Below are positions 6,985-15,584 of a stretch of 64,000 nt of DNA, piece by piece. Every line of letters begins with the position of its first letter. The first letter of the stretch is position 1. The DNA comes from Oribacterium sp. P6A1. GTDB lineage: Bacteria > Bacillota > Clostridia > Lachnospirales > Lachnospiraceae. The translations under genes were made by a program, and so were the position numbers. The notes under the pieces were generated by a model. That model was not told where the DNA came from, searched no databases, and worked only from the letters and a program-made list of their open reading frames with translations. The DNA lies in assembly GCF_000702885.1 (NCBI RefSeq), contig NZ_JNKO01000005.1, forward strand, positions 62,001 through 126,000, in the 5' to 3' direction.

Positions 6985-7851
6985 TCAGCTCTTTATAGCA
7001 CCATCCACAAGACCTCCCATGATCTGCTTCTGGGCAAAGAGGAAAAGAATGATCATAGGTATGATGGCAAGAAATGCCGCTGTAAGAATGAGATCCCACT
7101 GCTTAACGTATGAACCCACAAAGGCCTGTACAGCAACGGGCAATGTTTTTACCTTTCCGTTATGCCCGAGCATAAGAGACGGAAGCAGGTAGTCGTTCCA
7201 TATCCACATACCGTTAAGGATGGTGACAGTAACAACAGGTGGCTTAAGAAGAGGTAAAATAATCTCGAAATATGTTCTCTCGGGAGAACATCCGTCTATG
7301 GCTGCCGCCTCTTCAAGTTCATAGGGAACTGTCTTAATGAAACCTGTAAGTATGAAAACCGTCATGGCACCGCCAAATCCCAGATAGGCAAAAATGATGC
7401 CGGAAAATGACTGAAGCATGCTGATACCCAAAAACTTTCCCACATCTCTGAAGGTAGAAATAAGCGGGAGCATAACTACCTGGAAGGGAATGATCATTGA
7501 AGCGATGAATACCATGTAAATAAACAATGACCACTTTGTTTTGTTCCTGCAGATGACCCAGGCTGCCATTCCTCCGAAAAGTGCCAAAAGTACTATAGAG
7601 AAAAATGTTATAACCGCAGATGTACCGAAGGCAGACCAAAAACTGAAATTACTGTTGTTAATGACCGAGCTGAAGTTTTTTGTCAGTTTAGACAGTGACA
7701 TTCCTGCAACGCTTATAGGATTTGACACGATATCATTGGTGGTTCTGAAAACATTGATAACCACAAGAAAGAATGGAAACAAAACATAAAGTGCCAGCAG
7801 AAAGAATACAAGTCTGATGACTATACCTGAAAAAGTAAGTTTCTTTACCAT
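6985..7851 (-). CDS. ABC sugar transporter permease (MalG type)
   Basis: This 288-residue inner-membrane permease has six hydrophobic segments and the EAA loop EELEEAAAIDGCSPERTYFEIILPLL that docks on the ATPase. It is a carbohydrate-uptake-1 family MalG homologue. It pairs with the MalF-type protein encoded just upstream: the stop TAA of that gene and the ATG here overlap as TAATG, implying translational coupling. No ATPase gene is present nearby, so a shared MsmX-type ATPase encoded elsewhere probably powers the transporter. The neighbours (binding protein, two GH13 alpha-glucosidases, LacI regulator) point to malto- or isomalto-oligosaccharides. Confidence 0.92.
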   Translation of the reverse strand: MVKKLTFSGIVIRLVFFLLALYVLFPFFLVVINVFRTTNDIVSNPISVAGMSLSKLTKNFSSVINNSNFSFWSAFGTSAVITFFSIVLLALFGGMAAWVICRNKTKWSLFIYMVFIASMIIPFQVVMLPLISTFRDVGKFLGISMLQSFSGIIFAYLGFGGAMTVFILTGFIKTVPYELEEAAAIDGCSPERTYFEIILPLLKPPVVTVTILNGMWIWNDYLLPSLMLGHNGKVKTLPVAVQAFVGSYVKQWDLILTAAFLAIIPMIILFLFAQKQIMGGLVDGAIKS

Positions 7852-8915
7852 TACATCTCCACCTCCTTCTTATTTGATACTCGAACCTGTATTATGGAAA
7901 CCACAGAAAGAATAAGGAAGAACAATACTGCCTTTGCCTGTCCCATGGAATAATTATTTTTGGTGATGGCGGTGTTATAGATATTCAGTGCCAGCATCTG
8001 GGTTCCGTTTGAAAGATATTTCCCCATGAATGTTACGGAGCCTGTACCGTTGGTAAGGGCCATATTAACGTCAAACTGTTTGAATGCAGACTGAAGTGTA
8101 AGGAATGTACAAACAGTTATTGTAGAAGCTATCATGGGAAGTTTTATGCCGAAGAAGGTCTGAATAGCTGTAGCTCCATCTATGGCGGATGCCTCGATAA
8201 CATCCGACGGAACAGCTGTGAGGCCGGTAATATAGATCATCATGATGTATCCGGCGTACTGCCAGATATAAACGATAATGATAGCCATGAATCCGGTATT
8301 GTACTTTGAGAGCATAGAACTGTTATAACCGAAGGTCTCAAAGGTCCATTTCAGTACAACATTGTTGAAGATGAACTGCCAGATGTATCCAAGTACGATA
8401 CCTCCGATGAGATTAGGGATAAAGAATGATGCTCTGAAAAAGCTTACCGCCTTCCATTTTGTTGTGCAGAGAACCGCAAGAGCAAGGCCGATGACATTGA
8501 CCAAAACCATATTCACGATAACAAACATTACCGTAAGAAGAAGTGACCATAGGAATCCTTCTTCACTGAACATGGCAGAATAGTTATCGATTCCGACGAA
8601 CTTAGTCATCCTGATGCCGTTCCAGTCTGTTGTGGAATAGAAAAGTCCCAGTCCGAAGGGAATGATTACTGTTATAACAAAACAGAACAACAGAGGAAAA
8701 AGGAAAATGATGTTTATGATGGTCCTATGATGTTTTTTTGTCGGGAACAGATACAATCCCATAAAAAACAGGATGATTCCTGTCAGCAGAAGTCCGCCCC
8801 TGAATGAGAATTTACTCCCTGTAAAATCAAGTACGAGAGCCGTGATGGTACCTATGACACCCGCCAAAAGAAACGTGATGGAAACAGCTCTGTCCGCTCC
8901 ACTTGTTTTCTCCAT
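7851..8915 (-). CDS. ABC sugar transporter permease (MalF type)
   Basis: This 354-residue permease has about eight hydrophobic segments. The first two (residues 12-58) form an N-terminal extension before the usual six. The EAA loop is EASAIDGATAIQTFFGIKLPMI. It forms the heterodimeric channel with the MalG-type protein. It is separated from the binding-protein gene by a 214-base gap containing a hairpin with a T-rich flank, a usual way to make much more binding protein than permease. The ATG is preceded by GGAGGTC. Confidence 0.92.
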   Translation of the reverse strand: MEKTSGADRAVSITFLLAGVIGTITALVLDFTGSKFSFRGGLLLTGIILFFMGLYLFPTKKHHRTIINIIFLFPLLFCFVITVIIPFGLGLFYSTTDWNGIRMTKFVGIDNYSAMFSEEGFLWSLLLTVMFVIVNMVLVNVIGLALAVLCTTKWKAVSFFRASFFIPNLIGGIVLGYIWQFIFNNVVLKWTFETFGYNSSMLSKYNTGFMAIIIVYIWQYAGYIMMIYITGLTAVPSDVIEASAIDGATAIQTFFGIKLPMIASTITVCTFLTLQSAFKQFDVNMALTNGTGSVTFMGKYLSNGTQMLALNIYNTAITKNNYSMGQAKAVLFFLILSVVSIIQVRVSNKKEVEM

Positions 8916-9000
8916 GTTATGACCTCCAAGCTTTCGGTTCCGTCCAACAGCGATTCTTATGAACTTAACCGGTTTCTTACATCGTATCTATATAATCTAA

Positions 9001-9049
9001 AAATATTTTAAAACGCCGGTCCATGGGAGCTTTACGCCCTTATGGGCCG
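9001..9049 (-). terminator. Attenuating hairpin between binding-protein and permease genes
   Basis: CGGTCCAT (9017-9024) pairs with ATGGGCCG (9042-9049), with an inner GGG/CCC. On the minus strand it is followed by CGTTTTAAAATATTTTT. Placed after the binding-protein stop and before malF, it should stop part of the transcription. Confidence 0.65.
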
Positions 9050-9129
9050 ACGTCATATGTCAGATTATCAAGAAAATCCGACATCTTTGTTTATAGAATA
9101 CCTTATCCTTCAGGAAATATCACAACCTG

Positions 9130-10464
9130 TCAGCCTGCATATGCTGACTCTGTTACCTGCTTGAATGTTGAGATAAATGTATCCTTATCCATAGAACCTG
9201 CTGCGAAATCTGCAAATACCTGACCTGTGTAGTTCTGTGCATAACCATCCTTCATGCTGAGCCAGTGCCATGCTGATGTCTTTCCTGCTGATGTGTAATC
9301 TGAAATGGTCTGTGCAAAAGGATCTGATGCTACAAACTTGCATGACTTGAATGGGCTGATAAAACCTGCTTCGTTGACAAGAACCTCCTGTGCAGGATCT
9401 GTTGTGAGCCACTGTAAAAATGCTTCTGCATCTTCAACATCGCCATCCTTATATACAGCCCACCATGAAGGTGAATTTGTAAGGATTGTGTCGATGCCTT
9501 CCTGGAAAGCATAAGGAATCATTCCGCACTTGAAGTTTCCGGCTGCGTTGTAGGCATCAGCATCATCTCCTGTTATGGTTGCACCGATCCATGATCCCTG
9601 GGTTACAAATGCATACTTTCCCGATGCAAAGTTAAGGATCTGCTGATCATAGGTTCCTGATACAAGAAGAGCCTGATCAGAATATTTATTGAAGAGTTCT
9701 ACCATGGAAGCAAAGTCGGAAAATCTTGCATCATCGATCTTTCCGCCATCGCTGAGCATATCGATATAAGTTGTGTCGTCACGTGAAAGTCCGGCGTCAA
9801 TATAGTTGGCGAATAAATGGTTTCCTGTTGACCAGTAAAGATTTACAGGCTCTGCAAAGTATCCGATAACAGCTGTAAGTCCAAGTTCATCCTTCTTTGA
9901 ATCGATGGTCTCAAATGCCTTCTTCATGGACTCGGGTCCTGTGATGGATTTAGGATCAACCCCTGCTTTTTCCAGGATGTCAGCATTATAAGCAAGACCT
10001 ACGGCCTCTGTTGTGTATGGGAATCCGATAACCTCTGTTCCCTCCTTGTAAGCAGCCTCAGTATCACTCACCCATGCCTGATCGCTCATATCCTGAAGGA
10101 GTCCTGTCCAGTTCTTGAAATCTGTAGCTCCGCCGCATACGAAGATATCCGGCATATTATCCGACTGATAGTAGGCCTTCAGTTCTCCCTGGATATCGAT
10201 TCCGCCGCCCATGGACTCAATCTCAACATGGACTCCGGTTTCCTTCTCGTACATCTCTGCAAGCTTCTTTAACTGTGAATCTACTTCGATCTTTCCGTTT
10301 ACGAGACGGATGGTCTTACCTGATGCTGATGCTCCGCCTGATGCCTCTGTGGCTTTTGTTTCACCTGATCCTCCGGCATTACCCGCATCACCTGAACCGC
10401 CGCAGGCAACAAGGCTTGCAGCCATAAAACCCGCTAAAACTGCTGATAACCATCTTTTTTTCAT
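9130..10464 (-). CDS. Sugar ABC transporter substrate-binding lipoprotein
   Basis: This 444-residue family-1 extracellular solute-binding protein has a lipoprotein signal MKKRWLSAVLAGFMAASLVAC, so Cys21 is lipidated. A Gly/Ser/Ala linker follows, then an alpha/beta two-lobe fold (KLAEMYEKETGVHVEIESMGG; MPDIFVCGGATDF; FASGKYAFVTQGSWIG). It delivers oligosaccharide to the MalFG-type permeases encoded downstream. Context with GH13 glucosidases suggests alpha-glucosides such as isomaltose or maltose; the ligand itself is not readable. A hairpin in the leader (10494-10519) and one after the gene fit high expression. The ribosome site is GGAGAGAT. Confidence 0.93.
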   Translation of the reverse strand: MKKRWLSAVLAGFMAASLVACGGSGDAGNAGGSGETKATEASGGASASGKTIRLVNGKIEVDSQLKKLAEMYEKETGVHVEIESMGGGIDIQGELKAYYQSDNMPDIFVCGGATDFKNWTGLLQDMSDQAWVSDTEAAYKEGTEVIGFPYTTEAVGLAYNADILEKAGVDPKSITGPESMKKAFETIDSKKDELGLTAVIGYFAEPVNLYWSTGNHLFANYIDAGLSRDDTTYIDMLSDGGKIDDARFSDFASMVELFNKYSDQALLVSGTYDQQILNFASGKYAFVTQGSWIGATITGDDADAYNAAGNFKCGMIPYAFQEGIDTILTNSPSWWAVYKDGDVEDAEAFLQWLTTDPAQEVLVNEAGFISPFKSCKFVASDPFAQTISDYTSAGKTSAWHWLSMKDGYAQNYTGQVFADFAAGSMDKDTFISTFKQVTESAYAG

Positions 10465-10493
10465 AATACATCTCTCCTTCTTTATTATATTTT

Positions 10494-10519
10494 CGGAAAG
10501 CCATAGCTCTTGCTTTCCG
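10494..10519 (-). other. Leader hairpin of binding-protein gene
   Basis: CGGAAAGC / GCTTTCCG is a perfect 8-bp stem with a 10-base loop. On the minus strand it is followed by A-rich sequence, not a T-run, so it is not a terminator. It may be a 5' stabilising or processing stem between the glucosidase and binding-protein cistrons. Confidence 0.5.
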
Positions 10520-10563
10520 TTGTTTCATAATTTTTAAAATGATTCTTAAATAATATTTATTCT

Positions 10564-12231
10564 TCAAATCTCCCATACGGCAGAGAACCAGGGTTTCAGA
10601 TTCATATCTTCCGTAAGGGCAGCATCTTTGTAGTTTGATATAAGAAGTTCTTTGCTGCTTAAATACTTACTGTCACACTTATAGTTTATGTCTCTATCTG
10701 TCATATTGCAAAGCACTAAGAGTCGTCTTCCATTCAGTTCCCTGATATATGAAAAAACATGGCTACTTTCTTCATCGAGAAGTTTGTAATCACCATAAAC
10801 AATAAGCTCCGACCACTTGCTGTTTCTTCTTAGTGAAATAAGTTTCTTATAATAGTTAAATACCGAATCCTCATTCTTTAACTCGTCTTCAGCATTGATT
10901 TCTTTGTAATTCGGATTCACCATGATCCATGGCTTTCCTGTAGTAAAACCTGCATTGTCAGTAGAATCCCACTGCATGGGTGTTCTTGCGTTATCTCTGC
11001 CCTTTGCCTCTATACCGGCCATCATATCCTCGGGACTCATCTTTCCGCTTCCCACAAGATCCTTATATGCATTTATCTCTTCGATATCCCTGCAGTTTTC
11101 GATTCTACCGAAGCTGCAGTTCGTCATACCCAGTTCTTCACCCTGATATACATAGGGAGTACCCTTCATAAAATGGAGAACCGTTGCTATGCTTTTTGCA
11201 GAAAGTGGTGAATTATCGCCGAGTCTTGAAACGATTCTTGGCTGATCATGATTATCCCAGAAAAGCGAGTTCCAGGCTTTACCTTCCAGCTCATACTGCC
11301 ATTTGCTGAGATTGTTTTTCAGTTCCCTAAGATCAAATCTTTTCGTGGTCCACTTTCCGTTTTCATCATAATCAAGTCCCACATGTTCAAACTGAAAAAC
11401 CATATTAAGTTCTTTTCCGTCAAGAGAAGCATACTTCTTTGCTTCTTCGATGGTTACTCCTGCGCACTCCCCAACAGTCATAAGATCATACTTTGATAGA
11501 ACTTTTTTATTCATTTCCTGAAGGTATTCATGTACATGGGGACCGTTTGTAGTATTCTCAAGTCCTCCATATTTAGAATTATCAGGAACCTTTCCGTCCG
11601 GAAGCCCGGGCACCTTTGAGATCATGGATATAACATCCATCCGGAATCCGTCAATGCCTCTGTCGCACCACCATCTCATCATCCTGAAGACTTCGTCTCT
11701 TACTTTTGGATTATCCCAGTTCAGATCCGGCTGCTTCTTTGAAAAGCAGTGAAGATAATACATATCGGTTTTTTCATCGTATTCCCATGCCGGGCCTGAA
11801 AAGCAGCTTCCCCAGTTGTTTGGCGGATTACCGTTCCTGCCTTCACGCCAGATATAAAAATCTCTCTTGTCATTATCCTTTGATGATCTGCTTTCCACGA
11901 ACCAGGGATGCTCGTCTGAGGTATGATTTACCACAAGATCCATAACTATCTTTATTCCATGTTCATGTGCGCTTTTTAAAAGATCATCAAAATCCTGAAG
12001 AGTTCCGAACTCATCCATGATGTCCTGATAATCTGAAATATCATATCCGTTATCATCATTGGGAGATTTATATACGGGGCTCAGCCATATGACATTTATG
12101 CCAAGCTCCTTAAGATAATCAAGCTTTCCTGCGATTCCACGGAGATCTCCTATTCCATCCCCATTGGAATCACAAAATGATCTGGGATAAATCTGATAAA
12201 CTACACTTTCCTTCCACCAGTTCCTGTCCAT
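10564..12231 (-). CDS. GH13 oligo-1,6-glucosidase / alpha-glucosidase
   Basis: This 555-residue cytoplasmic (beta/alpha)8 hydrolase has all catalytic residues at canonical positions: nucleophile Asp199 (GFRMDV), acid/base Glu255 (TVGEC) and Asp329 (NHDQPR). The residue after the nucleophile is Val200. In GH13_31 enzymes Val here goes with alpha-1,6 activity, whereas Thr goes with alpha-1,4, so isomaltose-type substrates are favoured. The calcium-loop sequence DSNGDGIGD lies at 21-29. The ATG at 12231 follows a GTGGAGG ribosome site; the longer open frame upstream has none. It is the first gene of the uptake operon, behind a promoter flanked by two LacI-type operators. Confidence 0.92.
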   Translation of the reverse strand: MDRNWWKESVVYQIYPRSFCDSNGDGIGDLRGIAGKLDYLKELGINVIWLSPVYKSPNDDNGYDISDYQDIMDEFGTLQDFDDLLKSAHEHGIKIVMDLVVNHTSDEHPWFVESRSSKDNDKRDFYIWREGRNGNPPNNWGSCFSGPAWEYDEKTDMYYLHCFSKKQPDLNWDNPKVRDEVFRMMRWWCDRGIDGFRMDVISMISKVPGLPDGKVPDNSKYGGLENTTNGPHVHEYLQEMNKKVLSKYDLMTVGECAGVTIEEAKKYASLDGKELNMVFQFEHVGLDYDENGKWTTKRFDLRELKNNLSKWQYELEGKAWNSLFWDNHDQPRIVSRLGDNSPLSAKSIATVLHFMKGTPYVYQGEELGMTNCSFGRIENCRDIEEINAYKDLVGSGKMSPEDMMAGIEAKGRDNARTPMQWDSTDNAGFTTGKPWIMVNPNYKEINAEDELKNEDSVFNYYKKLISLRRNSKWSELIVYGDYKLLDEESSHVFSYIRELNGRRLLVLCNMTDRDINYKCDSKYLSSKELLISNYKDAALTEDMNLKPWFSAVWEI

Positions 12232-12269
12232 GTGGCCTCCACAAATTAAAAATGAAGTGAATATCAATA

Positions 12270-12290
12270 TATGAGTGTCCAAAATCGATA
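12270..12290 (-). promoter_or_regulatory. Copy 4 of recurring motif
   Basis: The minus strand reads TATCGATTTTGGACACTCATA, about 40 bases upstream of the glucosidase start. It lies downstream of the predicted promoter, so in this copy the motif would be part of the mRNA leader. Confidence 0.45.
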
Positions 12291-12312
12291 TCGAATGGTT
12301 CTGCATATTGCG

Positions 12313-12326
12313 GTTAAACGAGTAAC
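12313..12326. promoter_or_regulatory. LacI-type operator O1
   Basis: GTTAAACGAGTAAC has arms GTTA and TAAC separated by six bases. It lies right after the predicted transcription start of the glucosidase-ABC operon, so bound repressor would block initiation or clearance. Confidence 0.6.
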
Positions 12327-12337
12327 TCTATGAAACT

Positions 12338-12366
12338 AAACTATATCAGATCATCTGTTATGTCAA
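12338..12366 (-). promoter_or_regulatory. Promoter of the glucosidase-ABC operon
   Basis: On the minus strand TTGACA (12366-12361) is followed by 17 bases and TAGTTT (12343-12338); TATAGT at 15-base spacing overlaps it. Operators O1 and O2 sit immediately on either side. Confidence 0.6.
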
Positions 12367-12368
12367 AG

Positions 12369-12382
12369 GTTATGCACATAAC
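12369..12382. promoter_or_regulatory. LacI-type operator O2
   Basis: GTTATGCACATAAC has perfect 6-bp arms around CA and lies two bases upstream of the -35 box of the operon promoter. Confidence 0.65.
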
Positions 12383-12509
12383 TATCATATTTTTTTATCA
12401 TTATCCCCGTTACATTGTAGATATTATACAACATTTAACCTTTTCCTGGGACTTTTTCTTTTGTGAAACCGTACTCAAATTAAAGTATGCTTTTATAGTA
12501 TATACACAG

Positions 12510-12524
12510 GTTATGCCGCATAAC
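12510..12524. promoter_or_regulatory. LacI-type operator O3
   Basis: GTTATGC-C-GCATAAC has perfect 7-bp arms with a single-base centre. It lies two bases after the lacI-type gene and about 140 bases upstream of the operon promoter, where it could help DNA looping. Confidence 0.6.
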
Positions 12525-12526
12525 TC

Positions 12527-13540
12527 CTACTTACAGTATTCTCTGCATGATTTTCTCACCACAAGTTCCACCGGCAGCTTGACATTATGCTTTACAGACT
12601 TTCCTGCTATCATCCTCATCATACTGTTCACGGCAGTAACCGCCTTTTCTTCCACGTTCTGACGAATGGTAGTAAGCTCCGGAATCGAGAAACGTGAATA
12701 TGCTATATCATCATATCCTGAAACAGAAATATCTTCCGGTACCCTGATACCGTTCTGAGACAGATGATTGATTATCTGAAGGGCATAATTATCGGAAACG
12801 CAGAAAATCGCTGAATAATTTTTGATATTCGGAAAGATTCTGTCCAGACCATCCCTGAATTTCTCTTTGTTGATATCTATTATGTAGTGGCAGTCTTCTC
12901 CCAGAACCACGCCCCTCTCCATGTAGGCCTGTCTGAATCCCCTCCATCTGTGGCGATTCACTTCCAGATCACTGTCATCAACCATGGCAACATTTTTATG
13001 CCCGAGACTCAGGAAGTACTGTCCCATAAGATATCCGCCGTTAAAGTCATCAATGAATATCTGAACCAGCTTGTCATATTCATAAACATACGAAGCATCT
13101 ATGGTTACAATGGGGTTCAGGAACTGGCTGCTTATCTCTATCATCATGTCCTTCATCTGATTACAGAGTATCAGGCCGTCAAGATTCCAGCGCCTTGCAT
13201 CCCTTATGATGACATCAACCGACTGATCCAGAATCACGAGAATGTACTTATCCTTCTTTCGAAACTCCTTTTCCAGATACGAAAACAGAACCCCGAAATA
13301 CGGATCTGCCATAATGTTTTTATTTTCACCATGGTTCATGACCGCTATACCTATGAGTCCGGAACTTTTGCTGACAAGTGAAAGCGCAGACTGATTGGAA
13401 ATATAACCTGATTCTGCTATGGCAGTCTCTATGCGTTCCCTCACCTCTTTTGAAACCTTGCCCTGTCTTCCATGGATAACATAGGAAACCGTCGCGGTAC
13501 TGACTCCGCATTTTTCAGCAATATCCTTAATTCTGACCAT
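12527..13540 (-). CDS. LacI family regulator of alpha-glucoside genes
   Basis: This 337-residue protein has the LacI helix-turn-helix and hinge at the N-terminus (MVRIKDIAEKCGVSTATVSYVIHGRQGKVSKEVRERIETAIAESGY) and a periplasmic-binding-protein-like effector domain with the usual FCVSDNYALQIIN and VSGYDDI motifs. It sits between the two GH13 glucosidase genes. Four GTTA-N6/7-TAAC palindromes surround it: around the operon promoter, just beyond its own stop, and over its own -10 box. That makes it the likely repressor of both glucosidase genes, the ABC transporter and itself. The inducer is probably an alpha-glucoside. Confidence 0.92.
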   Translation of the reverse strand: MVRIKDIAEKCGVSTATVSYVIHGRQGKVSKEVRERIETAIAESGYISNQSALSLVSKSSGLIGIAVMNHGENKNIMADPYFGVLFSYLEKEFRKKDKYILVILDQSVDVIIRDARRWNLDGLILCNQMKDMMIEISSQFLNPIVTIDASYVYEYDKLVQIFIDDFNGGYLMGQYFLSLGHKNVAMVDDSDLEVNRHRWRGFRQAYMERGVVLGEDCHYIIDINKEKFRDGLDRIFPNIKNYSAIFCVSDNYALQIINHLSQNGIRVPEDISVSGYDDIAYSRFSIPELTTIRQNVEEKAVTAVNSMMRMIAGKSVKHNVKLPVELVVRKSCREYCK

Positions 13541-13618
13541 AAGAAACTCCTGATTATTATTAATGCATAAGTCCTGCGCATTGCTTCGCTTACGCTATCA
13601 TAATGCTTATACAATATG

Positions 13619-13632
13619 GTTATACGCGTAAC
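13619..13632. promoter_or_regulatory. LacI-type operator O4
   Basis: GTTATACGCGTAAC lies between the divergent lacI-type gene and second glucosidase gene. It covers the -10 box of the regulator promoter, predicting autorepression and coordinated control of the divergent gene. Confidence 0.6.
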
Positions 13633-13647
13633 CTATTTACCTGTCAA
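13619..13647 (-). promoter_or_regulatory. Promoter of the lacI-type gene
   Basis: On the minus strand TTGACA (13647-13642), 17 bases, then TATAAC (13624-13619). This is a near-consensus sigma-A promoter overlapping operator O4. A plus-strand TATAAT at 13648-13653 may serve the divergent glucosidase. Confidence 0.65.
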
Positions 13648-13739
13648 TATAATCATGCTAAGTTTTTGTCGAACAGCTGATGAAGCTAAAATCTTTCGCG
13701 AAGATGTATGACTTGATTTTGAGTTTCCAGGAGGAAATT

Positions 13740-15419
13740 ATGGAAAAGAAATGGTGGCACAGAAAAATCGTTTATCAGATTTATCCAAAAAGCTTTAAAG
13801 ATTCAAACAGTGATGGAATAGGTGATATAAGAGGAATAATAGAAAAGCTGGACTACCTTCAGGATCTCGGGATAGATCTGCTGTGGCTTTCTCCTATTTA
13901 CCGGTCTCCCCTTGCAGATCAGGGCTATGACATATCCGATTACTACAACATTGACCCAAGATTCGGAAGCCTTGAAGATCTTCAGGAACTTATAGAGGAA
14001 GGCAAGAAGCGAAACATCGGTATAGTCATGGATCTGGTGGTAAATCACTGTTCCGATGAGCACGAGTGGTTCAAAAAAGCATGTGAAGATCCTGAGGGCC
14101 CTTACGGGAAATTCTTCTATATCGAAGACCATAAAAAGGGTGAAAAGCTTCCCTGCAACTGGAGAAGCTATTTCGGAGGCTCCTGCTGGGATTATCTGCC
14201 GGGACATGATGACAAAATTTATCTTCACGTATTTCACAAAAAGCAGCCGGATCTTAACTGGGAAAATCCCCTTTTGAGAAAAGAAATTTATAAGATGATC
14301 AACTGGTGGCTGGATAAGGGCATAGCCGGTTTTCGCATAGATGCTATCATAAACATCAAGAAAAAGCTCCCTTTTCAAGACTATCCTGCAGATAGATGCG
14401 ATGGTCTCTCATCCATCGAAAACATGCTTAAGGAAGCAACAGGCATCGGTGAATTTCTGAATGAAATGGCGGATGAATGTTTCAGAAAGCATGATTCCTT
14501 TACAGTTGGTGAAGTATTCAATGAAAAGGACTCAGAACTTCCTCTGTTCATAGGCGAAAACGGCTATTTTTCCACTATGTTCGACTTCTCCACAACCTTT
14601 ATCGATGAAACTCCCGTATCTACTGTGGAGCCTTTAAAGGATCTTGCGGAAAAGTACAAGAAAGCAGCATTTGCATCACACAAGCGTGTGGAAGGCATAG
14701 GTCTGCTGTCAAACATCATAGAAAACCATGATGAACCGAGAGGTGTTTCCAGATATATAAAGCCTGAGGATCTCTGCGACAACAGCAAAAAGATGCTGGC
14801 CGGAATATACTTTATGATGCCCGGAATCCCTTTTATATATCAGGGACAGGAAATCGGAATGGAAAATCTTCCGGAAGTAAAGAGTATGGAGGAACTTGAT
14901 GACTGCGCAAATCCACACCTTTATCAGAGGGCTATCGAAGACGGTCTCTCAGAAAAAGATGCTCTGAAGATCCTTAGTTTAAAGTCCAGGGATAATGCAA
15001 GAACACCTTTTCAGTGGTCCGAAGATAAGTACACCGGTTTCAGTGATACAGAACCATGGCTTAAGGTCAATCCTAAATATAAGGATATAAATCTTGAAAA
15101 GCAGAAGGATGATGCAGGATCCGTTTTTAATTTCTATAAAGAGCTTATAAAACTGAGAAAAAATCCGGACTACCTTGATACCATGGTCTACGGTGAATTT
15201 TCCCCTTATCACGAGGAACAGAAAAATTTACTGAGCTTTAAGAGAAAAGCTGATAAGACCATTCTTGTAGTGGCGAATTATCAGAATGAACCCCAGAGTC
15301 TGGTGCTTGACAGACCTGTAAAGTCCATACTCATGTCAAATCGTAAGGATATATGCTTCGATAACGGAGCCATCAGCCTTCAGGGCTATGATTTCATAAT
15401 CGCAGAGCTGGAAAACTAA
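13740..15419 (+). CDS. GH13 alpha-glucosidase (second paralogue)
   Basis: This 559-residue GH13 hydrolase has the same overall architecture as the one at 10564 but is clearly diverged. The catalytic set is Asp201 (GFRIDA), Glu258 (TVGEV) and Asp331 (ENHDEPRG). Ala202 follows the nucleophile where the first paralogue has Val, so linkage preference probably differs and the two enzymes may split alpha-1,4/alpha-1,6 or chain-length ranges. The loop DSNSDGIGD at 21-29 is conserved. The ATG at 13740 has AGGAGG eight bases upstream; the open frame begins 20 codons earlier without a site. It is transcribed divergently from the regulator gene across operator O4 and ends at a strong terminator. Confidence 0.9.
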   Translation: MEKKWWHRKIVYQIYPKSFKDSNSDGIGDIRGIIEKLDYLQDLGIDLLWLSPIYRSPLADQGYDISDYYNIDPRFGSLEDLQELIEEGKKRNIGIVMDLVVNHCSDEHEWFKKACEDPEGPYGKFFYIEDHKKGEKLPCNWRSYFGGSCWDYLPGHDDKIYLHVFHKKQPDLNWENPLLRKEIYKMINWWLDKGIAGFRIDAIINIKKKLPFQDYPADRCDGLSSIENMLKEATGIGEFLNEMADECFRKHDSFTVGEVFNEKDSELPLFIGENGYFSTMFDFSTTFIDETPVSTVEPLKDLAEKYKKAAFASHKRVEGIGLLSNIIENHDEPRGVSRYIKPEDLCDNSKKMLAGIYFMMPGIPFIYQGQEIGMENLPEVKSMEELDDCANPHLYQRAIEDGLSEKDALKILSLKSRDNARTPFQWSEDKYTGFSDTEPWLKVNPKYKDINLEKQKDDAGSVFNFYKELIKLRKNPDYLDTMVYGEFSPYHEEQKNLLSFKRKADKTILVVANYQNEPQSLVLDRPVKSILMSNRKDICFDNGAISLQGYDFIIAELEN

Positions 15420-15427
15420 AACAAACA

Positions 15428-15470
15428 AAGTGCAGATGACAGAGTTAATTAATCTCTGACATCTGCACTT
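15428..15470 (+). terminator. Terminator after second glucosidase
   Basis: AAGTGCAGATG / CATCTGCACTT is a perfect 11-bp stem, extended inward by ACAGAG/CTCTGA and followed by TTTAT. Its sequence resembles the terminator at 249-291. Confidence 0.85.
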
Positions 15471-15584
15471 TTATGGTATTAAAAAACAGACCCTCAGTTG
15501 GTATGACCTCCCAGCGTTAGATTTTTTAAGTCTGACTTTTGAGTGTCGGTACATTTGAGAATCTGCTTTTATGGTCATATCTTT

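Noticed and set aside
12887-13381. Plus-strand frame opposite the lacI-type gene
   Set aside because: Antisense to an intact regulator, without ribosome site or homology.
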